A DNA stretch of 11,855 bases from Minisyncoccota bacterium (lineage in GTDB: Bacteria; Patescibacteriota; Microgenomatia; UBA1400; PJMF01): positions 1 through 11,855 of the forward strand of contig WJLO01000038.1 in NCBI GenBank assembly GCA_014728425.1. The letters are read 5' to 3'. The position numbers and the translations under genes were made by a program. The notes below the pieces were generated by a model. The model did not search any database. It saw nothing but the letters and a program-made list of their open reading frames with translations, and was not told where the DNA came from. This document shows positions 1 to 6,244 of this stretch, one piece after another. Each line of letters begins with the position of its first letter. Position 1 is the stretch's first letter.

Positions 1-2
1 AT

Positions 3-1841
3 TCAATAATCACTGAAGACGACCACAATCACGCCTTTGTAGAGCTTAAGCAGACTAACAGTCTAAAAACAGCTGTTTCAGCTAAGGTTTCGATAGATGT
101 AGCTACTAGCAAGGGTGTTAAGCAACAGGACATGACGATACGGGTAGACGATGACCTCTATGAACTGTCAGGCAAACGTGAGGCTTACAGCAACGGTTTT
201 ATTGTTGAAGAGATAGATCCAACGCAAGGGTTAATTAAATTTACTAATGGTGTAGTGATATATGAGGGACAAGCTCAGGGAGGGAAGAGTGAGGAGATTG
301 TTAAAACCCAGATTAAACAAACCATTATTGACCATTTTGAGAAGGAGAAAGAGTTAGCTCCAAAAGGTATAAAAGTGTTGTCGCTGTTTTTTATTGATAA
401 AGTTGCTCACTACCGCAAGTACCACAAGGGAGGCGAGACCGAGAAAGGTAAGTTTGCTCTGTGGTTTGAAGAAGCCTTTAAAGAAATTAAACAGAACCCT
501 AAGTATGCGGATGTGATTCCGTATCCAGTTGAAGAAGTTCACGATGGCTACTTTGCTAAAGATAGGAAAGGGCAGTACAAGGACAGCTGGGAAAACAGAC
601 AAACGATTGCTGATGACCAAGCTTACGAGCTGATTATGCGAGACAAAGAGAAGTTACTGTCAATGGATACACCGCTTCGGTTTGTTTTTTCTCATTCCGC
701 TTTGAGAGAAGGTTGGGATAACCCAAACGTGTTTCAGATTTGCACAATTAATGAAACCAGTTCTGAGATTAAGAAACGACAAGAGATTGGAAGGGGATTA
801 AGGTTGCCAGTTAACCAGGAGGGGGAGCGCGTTTTTGACACCAACATTAATGTTTTAACTGTAATTGCTAACGAGTTTTATGAAGACTTTGCGCGAGCTT
901 TGCAGACTGAGATTGAGACAGAAACAGGCGTAACCTTTGAGAGCAGGATTAAGAACAAGAAAAAACGTCGAAAGATCACCCTTAGAAAGGGATATAAGCT
1001 GGATGAAAACTTCAAAGATCTCTGGGACAAGATTAAGTATCAGACACGATATCAAGTCTCATATAGCAGGGAGGAGTTGGTCAGGCGCGCTGTAGAGGCG
1101 ATCAAAGCCATTGAAGTGTCTTCACCAGTAATCATCACCTCAAAAGTAGCTATCGAGATGGATGAAAAAGAAGGTGTGTCTGCGCGAATTAGAAATGCCC
1201 CTTCAGCTCGTAGAGTAGAAACAGATGTGGTGGTCCCAAATGTGTTGGCTTATTTACAGAAAAATACCAAACTAACAAACGCGACTTTGCTTGAGGTCTT
1301 ATCAAAGGCAGAGGCACTGCCAAAGATACTTAAAAACCCTCAGCAGTTTTTAGATCAAGCAGCGCAAGTATTAACTGAGGTTTTGCAATCACTGATGGTA
1401 GATGGAATTGAGTATGAGCAAATTGCTGATAGGTATTGGGAAATGCATTTGTTTGAAGACGAAGAGTTGTCTGGATATCTAGACAGTCTAGTGCAAGTTA
1501 AGCAGCAAGATAAAACACTGTATGACTATGTTCTAACCGATTCGGAAGTAGAGAAGGAATTCGCTAGGGATTTAGAATCACTCTACGATGTCAAGTTTTA
1601 CTTCAAATTGCCGTATTGGTTCAAAATTGAAACGCCTTTGGGATCGTATAATCCCGATTGGGCAGTGGTTCTAAATGGAGATAAAAAGGTCTATTTCGTA
1701 GCAGAAACAAAATCTGAGGCTCAGGAGCTGAGAGCTTCGGAAGAAATGAAGATTGCGTGTGGTAAAAAGCACTTTGCTCAACTCCCGGATGTTGAGTTTA
1801 AGGGTCCAATCCACTCAACCTCGCAATTATCAGCAAATTAG
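3..1841 (+). CDS. res: Type III restriction enzyme, Res subunit, C-terminal part (5' truncated by window)
   Basis: This reading frame is open from the first bases of the window, so the ATG at 132 is internal and the true start lies outside. Res is the ATP-dependent helicase-nuclease subunit of Type III restriction-modification; it works with a Mod methyltransferase to cut unmethylated DNA. Visible here are the end of the SF2 helicase core, with motif V (SALREGWDNPNVFQI, about 690-735) and motif VI (QEIGRGLR, 780-803), and then a long C-terminal region ending in a PD-(D/E)xK nuclease: NPD at 1650-1658 and ETK at 1704-1712. The Walker A and DEAD-type motifs must lie upstream. The visible part ends normally with TAG and shows no frameshift. 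No mod gene is visible. By eye the gene is richer in G+C and in AAG/GAG codons than the genes that follow, which would suit horizontal acquisition. Family call is secure; activity is inferred. Confidence 0.93.
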   Translation, partial: SIITEDDHNHAFVELKQTNSLKTAVSAKVSIDVATSKGVKQQDMTIRVDDDLYELSGKREAYSNGFIVEEIDPTQGLIKFTNGVVIYEGQAQGGKSEEIVKTQIKQTIIDHFEKEKELAPKGIKVLSLFFIDKVAHYRKYHKGGETEKGKFALWFEEAFKEIKQNPKYADVIPYPVEEVHDGYFAKDRKGQYKDSWENRQTIADDQAYELIMRDKEKLLSMDTPLRFVFSHSALREGWDNPNVFQICTINETSSEIKKRQEIGRGLRLPVNQEGERVFDTNINVLTVIANEFYEDFARALQTEIETETGVTFESRIKNKKKRRKITLRKGYKLDENFKDLWDKIKYQTRYQVSYSREELVRRAVEAIKAIEVSSPVIITSKVAIEMDEKEGVSARIRNAPSARRVETDVVVPNVLAYLQKNTKLTNATLLEVLSKAEALPKILKNPQQFLDQAAQVLTEVLQSLMVDGIEYEQIADRYWEMHLFEDEELSGYLDSLVQVKQQDKTLYDYVLTDSEVEKEFARDLESLYDVKFYFKLPYWFKIETPLGSYNPDWAVVLNGDKKVYFVAETKSEAQELRASEEMKIACGKKHFAQLPDVEFKGPIHSTSQLSAN

Positions 1842-1877
1842 TAAAAATTGATCCTATAAACCTATGAAAGTTGAGCT

Positions 1878-2981
1878 ATGAAACTGAGCGTCGCCATTGT
1901 TGGCTTACCAAATGTAGGCAAGTCTACCTTGTTTAATGCTTTGCTAAAAAAACAGTTGGCTGTAGCAGCTAATTATCCTTTTGCTACTATTGAGCCAAAT
2001 GTGGGAATAGTAGCAGTACCAGATGATCGATTGCAACAACTGGCTGAGGTGGTTCAACAAAGTCAGCATCTAGAGCAACTACCGCCTATAAAGCCAGCTA
2101 CAGTGGAGTTTGTGGATGTGGCAGGTTTAGTTAAAGGAGCCAATCAAGGTCAGGGTTTGGGCAATCAGTTTTTGGCTCATATTCGTGAAACCAGTGCTGT
2201 TTGTCATGTGCTACGAGCTTTTAGTGATGAAAATGTTATTAGGGAGGGATCAGTTAATCCAGCTGAAGATTTGCAAACTATTCGCACTGAGTTGCAGTTG
2301 GCAGATCTTAATACTCTTAATAAGCAAACTCAGCCTAAAGGTGCTATTAGCAAAGCAGCTAAACAGCGGTGGCAACTTATTGAAGATTTTAAAAATCATT
2401 TAGAAGCAGGCCAGGACTTGCCTTTAGTGGATGCTACTGCTCAAGCTTTAGCTCAAGAGTTGTGTTTGCTAACTGCTAAACCAGAATTGGTTGTGATTAA
2501 TCTGGATGAAGCCAAGGCAGGGAAAGGCAATTCAGCTGAGTTGATTAAAAAATATGCTGATCAATTAAAGCTTAATCCTCAACAAATTATTTTGATTAGT
2601 GCTAAATTAGAGAGTGAGTTGGCAGTACTAGCTGCTGTAGAGCAACAACAGTATTTGCAGGAGCTGGGTTTAGTTAAGACTGGTTTAGAGCGTTTAGCTG
2701 CTCAGGCTTATCAAACTTTAAAGTTACAAAGTTTTTTTACTGCTGGAATAAAAGAAGTTCGAGCTTGGACTATTAAACAAGGTAGCACTGCTCTTGAAGC
2801 TGCTGGGGTCATTCATTCTGACTTTATGAAACATTTTGTGAAAGCAAGGGTTATTTCTGTTGTAGATTTTGTCCGGCTGGGTGGTTGGCAGGCGGCTAAA
2901 GAACAAGGTAAACTGCGTTTAGAAGGGCGTGATTATCTTTTACAACCAGCTGATGTAGTGGAGTTTATGATTAGTAACTAG
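1878..2981 (+). CDS. ychF: Ribosome-associated P-loop ATPase YchF (OLA1 family)
   Basis: YchF is a universally conserved Obg-related P-loop protein of the cytoplasm that binds ribosomes and hydrolyses ATP rather than GTP. The 367 residues match the usual family length. Motifs are G1 GLPNVGKST (residues 9-17), G3 DVAGL (80-84), an NLDE at 208-211 in place of the GTP-specific NKxD, as expected for the ATP-preferring family, and SAK at 241-243. The C-terminal third (about 283-366) is the TGS domain, starting at SFFTAGIKEVRAW. The ATG at 1878 is chosen because the first strand of the G domain begins directly after it. There is no clear Shine-Dalgarno site; a five-codon ORF at 1864-1881 overlaps the start as ATGA, and TATAAA at 1855-1860 could be a -10 element. 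It lies 36 bases after the restriction gene, with which it has no evident functional link. Confidence 0.97.
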   Translation: MKLSVAIVGLPNVGKSTLFNALLKKQLAVAANYPFATIEPNVGIVAVPDDRLQQLAEVVQQSQHLEQLPPIKPATVEFVDVAGLVKGANQGQGLGNQFLAHIRETSAVCHVLRAFSDENVIREGSVNPAEDLQTIRTELQLADLNTLNKQTQPKGAISKAAKQRWQLIEDFKNHLEAGQDLPLVDATAQALAQELCLLTAKPELVVINLDEAKAGKGNSAELIKKYADQLKLNPQQIILISAKLESELAVLAAVEQQQYLQELGLVKTGLERLAAQAYQTLKLQSFFTAGIKEVRAWTIKQGSTALEAAGVIHSDFMKHFVKARVISVVDFVRLGGWQAAKEQGKLRLEGRDYLLQPADVVEFMISN

Positions 2982-3065
2982 TTACCTCAATTCAAGATTT
3001 TCCTCAATTTTTTTGTGGTTGTTTGTTAAAAGACGGAAAAAAACTAACGAGCTTGATTGATGTTG

Positions 3066-3071
3066 TAAAAT
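3066..3071 (+). promoter_or_regulatory. Putative -10 element, leaderless start of surface-protein gene
   Basis: TAAAAT lies 6 bases before the ATG at 3078, so initiation about 7 bases downstream would fall on the start codon itself. There is no Shine-Dalgarno site and no convincing -35 box at 16-18 bp spacing. The rest of the 96-base gap (2982-3077) is AT-rich and holds a CCTCAATT direct repeat but no clear terminator. Confidence 0.4.
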
Positions 3072-3077
3072 GTATTT

Positions 3078-4883
3078 ATGAGTAACAAATATATATTAAA
3101 GCTATCTTTAATACTTACTTTGGTTTTGAGTTTAATTGGTTTGTTTTTAACTCAAGAGATTATTAAGGCCCAAGGCTTGCTAGCAGAGCTGGGTAGCTTA
3201 CCTGCAACTCAGAGTTGTGTAACTGGCATTGGTCAAGAACAAACTATTTATTTAACTGTCAACACTCATGATTATCAAGTTGATGGCATTCAATTGGTTT
3301 TTGAAGTAATTGGTAATATTAGCAGCCTTCATGTACAAGCACCTCACGCAGCTTTACAATTAGCAAATGCCACCTCAGTAATTGACAATCAGGTGCAGGT
3401 GATTTTGGTACCTCAACAAATTGCTCAACCTTTTAGTAATAGCACAGCAGAAACAGTTTTAGAGGTTAGTTTTGTAGTAGAGCAACCAGGCTTAGTAGAG
3501 TTGGTTTTTGCTCAGCAACAAAATCTCAATTTGGCTACTTTGTATCAACTGAATCAAGACATTTTAACTGAACCAGTAAGCTTTAGTTTTAATTTTGCTA
3601 CTGATTGCAATGCTTCGCCTACTCCAACCAATCTGCCGAGCCCAACTTTAACTGGTGAGCCTTCAGCTACCCCTACTGCCACTCCCACCGCTACTAATAC
3701 TCCAGGACCAAGTCCCACCCCAGATCCAGAACCAACTGCCACTGGTACTCCTGAGCCCAGTCAAACTCCAGTACCTACAGCCACTCACACTCCAATACCA
3801 ACTGCTACTAATACTCCAGTACCCACAACTACTTTAACCCCAACCTCAGAACCTAGCCAAACTCCAGTGCCCACTGTTACTGCAACTCATACACCCACTC
3901 CCACTTTTACACCAATTCCAACAGCAACTGCTACTGCGAGCCCAACTCCAACTTTTACACCAATTCCAGCAGCAACTGCTACTGCGAGCCCAACGCCCAC
4001 TGCCACTCCTCACCCTGAAGCTGGTGAACCATCACCAACTGCTACTTTAACTCCAACCTTAACGCCGATTAATTCGCAAACCCCAACTCCAACAAAGACA
4101 GCTACCTCAACTCAACATAGCGATGATACCAACACCTCTACCACAACTACTGCGCCATTAACAGCGCCACAATTAAGTGTGTTAAGCACTAGCAGCAACA
4201 GCGTGACCTTAACTTGGACTGAAGTAAGCCCAGCTACTCATTATGCTTTAGTTTTTACTAGAGTTAGCGATGGCGAACAATATGGTAGTGCTGATGTTGG
4301 TAACACCAATACTTATACAGTTACTAACTTATCTGGCGGAGAGCTATATGAGTTTACTGTTTTTGCAGTTAATGAAACTCAAGCCGGGCCAAGATCTAAT
4401 CAAGTGAGAACAGGTGTAGTAACTGGTGAAACTGTTAGTTCTAGACCAATAGGGGAGGATGGCCAAGTGTTGGGTGTTGACACTAGTGATCAGGAGCAGG
4501 AACAAACCAGTGATTTAGAGATGACTCCTAGTCTGCAGCCAAGCCAGCAGCCTCAGCCACCAAATGATCTTGCTCTTGGTCAAGTAGCTGGTGAACATAC
4601 TAGCAGCTGTGATGTGCTGGGTAAGTTTTTGCCTTGGTTAATTCTTTTAGCTCAGTTAATTGGCGTTTTAGGGGTAACACTTAAGTTTAAAAAGCAGTCT
4701 TTGACTAAACTATTTTTACTTATAGTGATTACTGGTTTATCCATAGTGAGTTATTATTGGTTAAGAAATGAGGCTTGTTTGGCAGCAGGGCAGTGGCTAA
4801 GTTTGCTGACTCAATGGTATGCAGTTATAGCGGTTGGTTTAAGTTTATTAGTAAGTTTAATGAGCTATTGGTTCACTGATTAG
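3078..4883 (+). CDS. Unrecognised surface protein: signal segment, beta-rich domain, Thr/Pro linker, FnIII domain, three C-terminal TM helices
   Basis: I do not recognise a named family for this 601-residue protein. Residues 6-25 form a hydrophobic signal or anchor segment. Residues 47-177 look like an all-beta domain bounded by Cys47 and Cys177; the [12 protein letters not shown] stretch resembles cohesin-type or carbohydrate-binding modules, but this is only a resemblance. Residues 180-350 are a low-complexity Thr/Pro/Ala linker. Residues 363-446 read as a fibronectin type III domain ([25 protein letters not shown]). A second, Gln/Pro-rich linker (about 465-500) leads to three hydrophobic helices at about 516-536, 544-562 and 574-597. 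The likely topology is an exported, stalked domain held by C-terminal membrane helices. Adhesion or glycan binding is a guess from the domains. It stands alone between ychF and rpsF with its own promoter-like sequence. The Thr/Pro region is a plausible O-glycosylation substrate. Confidence 0.85.
   Translation: MSNKYILKLSLILTLVLSLIGLFLTQEIIKAQGLLAELGSLPATQSCVTGIGQEQTIYLTVNTHDYQVDGIQLVFEVIGNISSLHVQAPHAALQLANATSVIDNQVQVILVPQQIAQPFSNSTAETVLEVSFVVEQPGLVELVFAQQQNLNLATLYQLNQDILTEPVSFSFNFATDCNASPTPTNLPSPTLTGEPSATPTATPTATNTPGPSPTPDPEPTATGTPEPSQTPVPTATHTPIPTATNTPVPTTTLTPTSEPSQTPVPTVTATHTPTPTFTPIPTATATASPTPTFTPIPAATATASPTPTATPHPEAGEPSPTATLTPTLTPINSQTPTPTKTATSTQHSDDTNTSTTTTAPLTAPQLSVLSTSSNSVTLTWTEVSPATHYALVFTRVSDGEQYGSADVGNTNTYTVTNLSGGELYEFTVFAVNETQAGPRSNQVRTGVVTGETVSSRPIGEDGQVLGVDTSDQEQEQTSDLEMTPSLQPSQQPQPPNDLALGQVAGEHTSSCDVLGKFLPWLILLAQLIGVLGVTLKFKKQSLTKLFLLIVITGLSIVSYYWLRNEACLAAGQWLSLLTQWYAVIAVGLSLLVSLMSYWFTD
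3615..4127 (+). repeat. Low-complexity Thr/Pro/Ala-coding linker region
   Basis: About 170 codons dominated by ACT/ACC/ACA, CCA/CCC and GCT/GCA encode TPTPTATP-like text with scattered Ser, Glu and Val. The coding strand is strikingly poor in G. The unit EPSQTPVPT occurs twice (residues 226-234 and 258-266, 32 residues apart), and imperfect TATxTP units recur, pointing to growth by internal duplication. The long reading frame on the opposite strand here is a by-product of this composition. Confidence 0.85.
3903..3998 (+). repeat. 48-bp tandem duplication (two copies) in the linker
   Basis: Copies at 3903-3950 and 3951-3998 differ at about three bases. They encode [16 protein letters not shown] and [16 protein letters not shown] (residues 276-291 and 292-307). 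The period is 16 codons, so gain or loss of a copy keeps the frame. The high identity indicates a recent duplication. Confidence 0.92.
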
Positions 4884-4898
4884 TTTTTCCCCAAGATG

Positions 4899-4907
4899 TG
4901 TTATAAT
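4899..4907 (+). promoter_or_regulatory. Extended -10 promoter of rpsF
   Basis: TGTTATAAT is a perfect extended -10 (TGn plus TATAAT). No good -35 is present, which an extended -10 can tolerate. Initiation about 7 bases downstream would give a leader of only about 8 bases before the ATG at 4922, and there is no Shine-Dalgarno site in that leader. Confidence 0.6.
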
Positions 4908-4921
4908 AACTGTTCACAACT

Positions 4922-5248
4922 ATGAAGATTGTTAAAGATCAACCAGCTCGCCAGTATGAACTCACTTATTTAATTGCTAGTGATTTGACTGAGACCGAGA
5001 TTAGTAAACTTCAACAAACTGTTCAAGATTTAGTAAAAAAACATCAAGGTAAAATCATTGAAACCGAGGATTGGGGTAAAAAAACTTTGGCCTATAAGCT
5101 TAAAAAAGCTGGTAAAATTTTTACTACTGCAGTTTACACTCACTTAGTGATTGAACTCCCACCCGGCCAGGCACAAGAATTAGAAAAACAGTTGCATTTA
5201 ACAGATCAGATCATCCGACACTTACTGATAACAAAAGAATCAAAATAA
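4922..5248 (+). CDS. rpsF: Small ribosomal subunit protein bS6
   Basis: S6 binds the platform of the 30S subunit next to S18, with which it forms a heterodimer during assembly. The 108 residues match the family: an N-terminal YELTYLIASDLT strand, the central EDWGKKTLAYKLKKAGKIFTT segment (bacterial S6 typically has W-G-x-R/K-x-L-A-Y-x-I), and the C-terminal helix ending RHLLITKE. There is no acidic or Glu-rich tail. It is first in an rpsF-ssb-rpsR block, the conserved bacterial order, with a strong extended -10 just upstream and no Shine-Dalgarno site. The ATG at 4922 is chosen because it directly precedes the conserved N-terminus; a stretch of about ten residues before the YEL motif is longer than in many homologues. 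Confidence 0.96.
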   Translation: MKIVKDQPARQYELTYLIASDLTETEISKLQQTVQDLVKKHQGKIIETEDWGKKTLAYKLKKAGKIFTTAVYTHLVIELPPGQAQELEKQLHLTDQIIRHLLITKESK

Positions 5249-5290
5249 CCCAATTTTCCAATTGTTACAGTTAATGTCAGGGTTAAACAG

Positions 5291-5296
5291 TATAAT
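5291..5296 (+). promoter_or_regulatory. Putative internal -10 element for ssb
   Basis: TATAAT lies in the 112-base gap between rpsF and ssb; a second weaker candidate, TATAAA, sits at 5305-5310. No -35 with standard spacing is visible (TTGTTA at 5262-5267 is 23 bases away). If used, the first would give ssb a leader of about 58 bases containing the stem-loop at 5317-5344. Confidence 0.4.
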
Positions 5297-5316
5297 ATTG
5301 ATAGTATAAATTTATC

Positions 5317-5344
5317 TTAGTGAAATACTGATCAGTCGCACTAA
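5317..5344 (+). promoter_or_regulatory. Palindrome and stem-loop in ssb leader
   Basis: TTAGTG (5317-5322) and CACTAA (5339-5344) can pair around a loop holding the perfect 10-bp palindrome ACTGATCAGT (5327-5336). The structure ends 5 bases before the ssb Shine-Dalgarno site. It could be a DNA operator or an RNA element affecting ssb translation; no function is proven. Confidence 0.35.
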
Positions 5345-5349
5345 AGAAA

Positions 5350-5355
5350 AAGGAG
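5350..5355 (+). promoter_or_regulatory. Strong Shine-Dalgarno site of ssb
   Basis: AAGGAG is followed by 5 bases and then the ATG at 5361. It fixes the ssb start and is the clearest ribosome-binding site in the window; most neighbouring genes lack one. Confidence 0.85.
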
Positions 5356-5360
5356 TATTT

Positions 5361-5843
5361 ATGGCAGTCAGATCTTTAAATAAAGTGATGATTATTGGTA
5401 ATCTTACTCGAGATCCAAATCTACGGTTTACCCCTAGTGGTACTGCAGTTTGTTCTTTTGGAGTAGCAACTAATAGAAGCTGGATGCCTTCTGATGGAGG
5501 TGATCGTGTAGAAAAAGTTGATTTTCACAATATTGTGGCTTGGTCTAAACTAGCTGAAATTTGTGGGCAGTTATTACACAAAGGTGATAAGGTTTATGTG
5601 GAAGGCCGGTTGCAAACTCGTGACTGGAAGACCGAAGATGGTTCTGATCGTCGAGTTACTGAAGTAGTAATCGATAACATGATCCTGTTACGTTCTCCTC
5701 ATCATGGTAGTAGTAATAACGATGATGATGATTACGATGACAGTGATGACCAAGCTGATGAGCCTGAGCCAGAAGAGGAAGAAGTTGAGGCTGATGATCA
5801 AGATCAAAAAGGTGATGAAGTTGCTGACGACATCCCTTTTTAG
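5361..5843 (+). CDS. ssb: Single-stranded DNA-binding protein
   Basis: SSB coats single-stranded DNA in replication, recombination and repair and recruits partner enzymes through its C-terminal tip. Residues 1-112 are the OB fold, beginning with SLNKVMIIGNLTRDP and including VDFHNIVAWSKLAE, KGDKVYVEGRLQTRDW and a TEVVIDNMILL final strand. Residues 115-155 form a very acidic, disordered tail of Asp/Glu runs. The protein ends in DDIPF, the canonical partner-binding tip. At 160 residues it is a normal-length bacterial SSB. It lies between rpsF and rpsR, the usual position, but has its own strong Shine-Dalgarno site and a possible internal promoter, so its level may be set apart from the ribosomal proteins. 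Confidence 0.98.
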   Translation: MAVRSLNKVMIIGNLTRDPNLRFTPSGTAVCSFGVATNRSWMPSDGGDRVEKVDFHNIVAWSKLAEICGQLLHKGDKVYVEGRLQTRDWKTEDGSDRRVTEVVIDNMILLRSPHHGSSNNDDDDYDDSDDQADEPEPEEEEVEADDQDQKGDEVADDIPF

Positions 5844-5864
5844 TGGATGATCGCAGTAGATTAT

Positions 5865-5900
5865 TAAATTGATTAGCTTTAATATAAGCTAGTCAATTTA
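5865..5900 (+). promoter_or_regulatory. 15-bp stem-loop between ssb and rpsR
   Basis: Bases 5865-5879 pair with 5886-5900 around the 6-base loop TAATAT; the only imperfection is one position that would be a G-U pair in RNA. No U-run follows on the plus strand, so it is not a standard intrinsic terminator. It could be an attenuator, an mRNA processing or stability element, or a regulatory protein site. The rest of the gap to rpsR (5901-5947) is almost pure A/T. Confidence 0.6.
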
Positions 5901-5947
5901 CTTAGATAAAAAATAAAAATTTATTAATTTATTAATAATTATGGCTT

Positions 5948-6181
5948 ATGAAAAGAAGAAAATCACATTCTAAACGCAAATCAAGAAAAAAGCCTAAAGT
6001 TGATCCCAACTTAACTTTTTCCTATCATCAACCTCAAGAGTTGAAAAAATATATTAATGATCAGGGAATGATCTTACCTCGCGAATATACTGGCTTGGCA
6101 CAAAAACAACAGCGTCAATTGGCCAGAGCAGTTAAACGGGCACGACATTTGGCTTTATTGCCTTTTACCCAGACATTGTAA
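5948..6181 (+). CDS. rpsR: Small ribosomal subunit protein bS18
   Basis: S18 pairs with S6 on the 30S platform. The 77-residue protein has a very basic N-terminus (residues 1-17, mostly Lys/Arg/Ser) and the diagnostic core [19 protein letters not shown], then [21 protein letters not shown] to residue 73. The ATG at 5948 is the first start after an in-frame stop at 5936-5938. There is no Shine-Dalgarno site; a TAATAAT-like AT-rich stretch immediately upstream could serve as a -10 element, giving a very short leader. No N-terminal zinc-binding cysteines are present, so this is the Cys-free form. It closes the rpsF-ssb-rpsR block; no rplI (L9) follows. Confidence 0.96.
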   Translation: MKRRKSHSKRKSRKKPKVDPNLTFSYHQPQELKKYINDQGMILPREYTGLAQKQQRQLARAVKRARHLALLPFTQTL

Positions 6182-6221
6182 AGATCTTAAAGTGTTTCAA
6201 TTAAACTTGCACAGATCTTAA
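6182..6221 (+). repeat. Paired AGATCTTAA repeats upstream of S41 protease
   Basis: AGATCTTAA occurs at 6182-6190 and 6213-6221, 31 bases apart start to start, about three helical turns. Because AGATCT is self-complementary, the copies can also pair as a 7-bp inverted repeat. The second copy lies inside the spacer of the putative promoter at 6207-6236, as an operator would. No regulator is identified. Confidence 0.4.
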
Positions 6222-6236
6222 GATTGAGGTTAAAAT
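6207..6236 (+). promoter_or_regulatory. Putative promoter of the protease pair
   Basis: TAAAAT (6231-6236) is a -10 candidate; TTGCAC (6207-6212), 18 bases upstream, is a weak -35 candidate. Only 8 bases separate the -10 from the ATG at 6245, so the transcript would have practically no leader. There is no Shine-Dalgarno site. Confidence 0.45.
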
Positions 6237-6244
6237 AGCACATC

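Noticed and set aside
132..1841. ATG at 132 as the start of the restriction gene
   Set aside because: The frame is open from base 3 and the encoded residues belong to the helicase, so the gene begins outside the window.
2185..2403. Open frame inside ychF in another phase
   Set aside because: Fully inside a well-supported gene and rich in Leu/Ile from AT-rich codons; no motif or ribosome-binding site.
2982..3060. Intrinsic terminator after ychF
   Set aside because: There is a T-run (about 3008-3014) but no convincing GC-rich stem before it.
3554..3742. Minus-strand open frame with Gly/Val repeats opposite the Thr/Pro linker
   Set aside because: It is the complement of the TP-rich codons; low complexity with no start signal and no family resemblance.
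5251..5264. CAATT-TTCC-AATTG hairpin after rpsF as a terminator
   Set aside because: Only five A/T-rich pairs and no following T-run; too weak to call.
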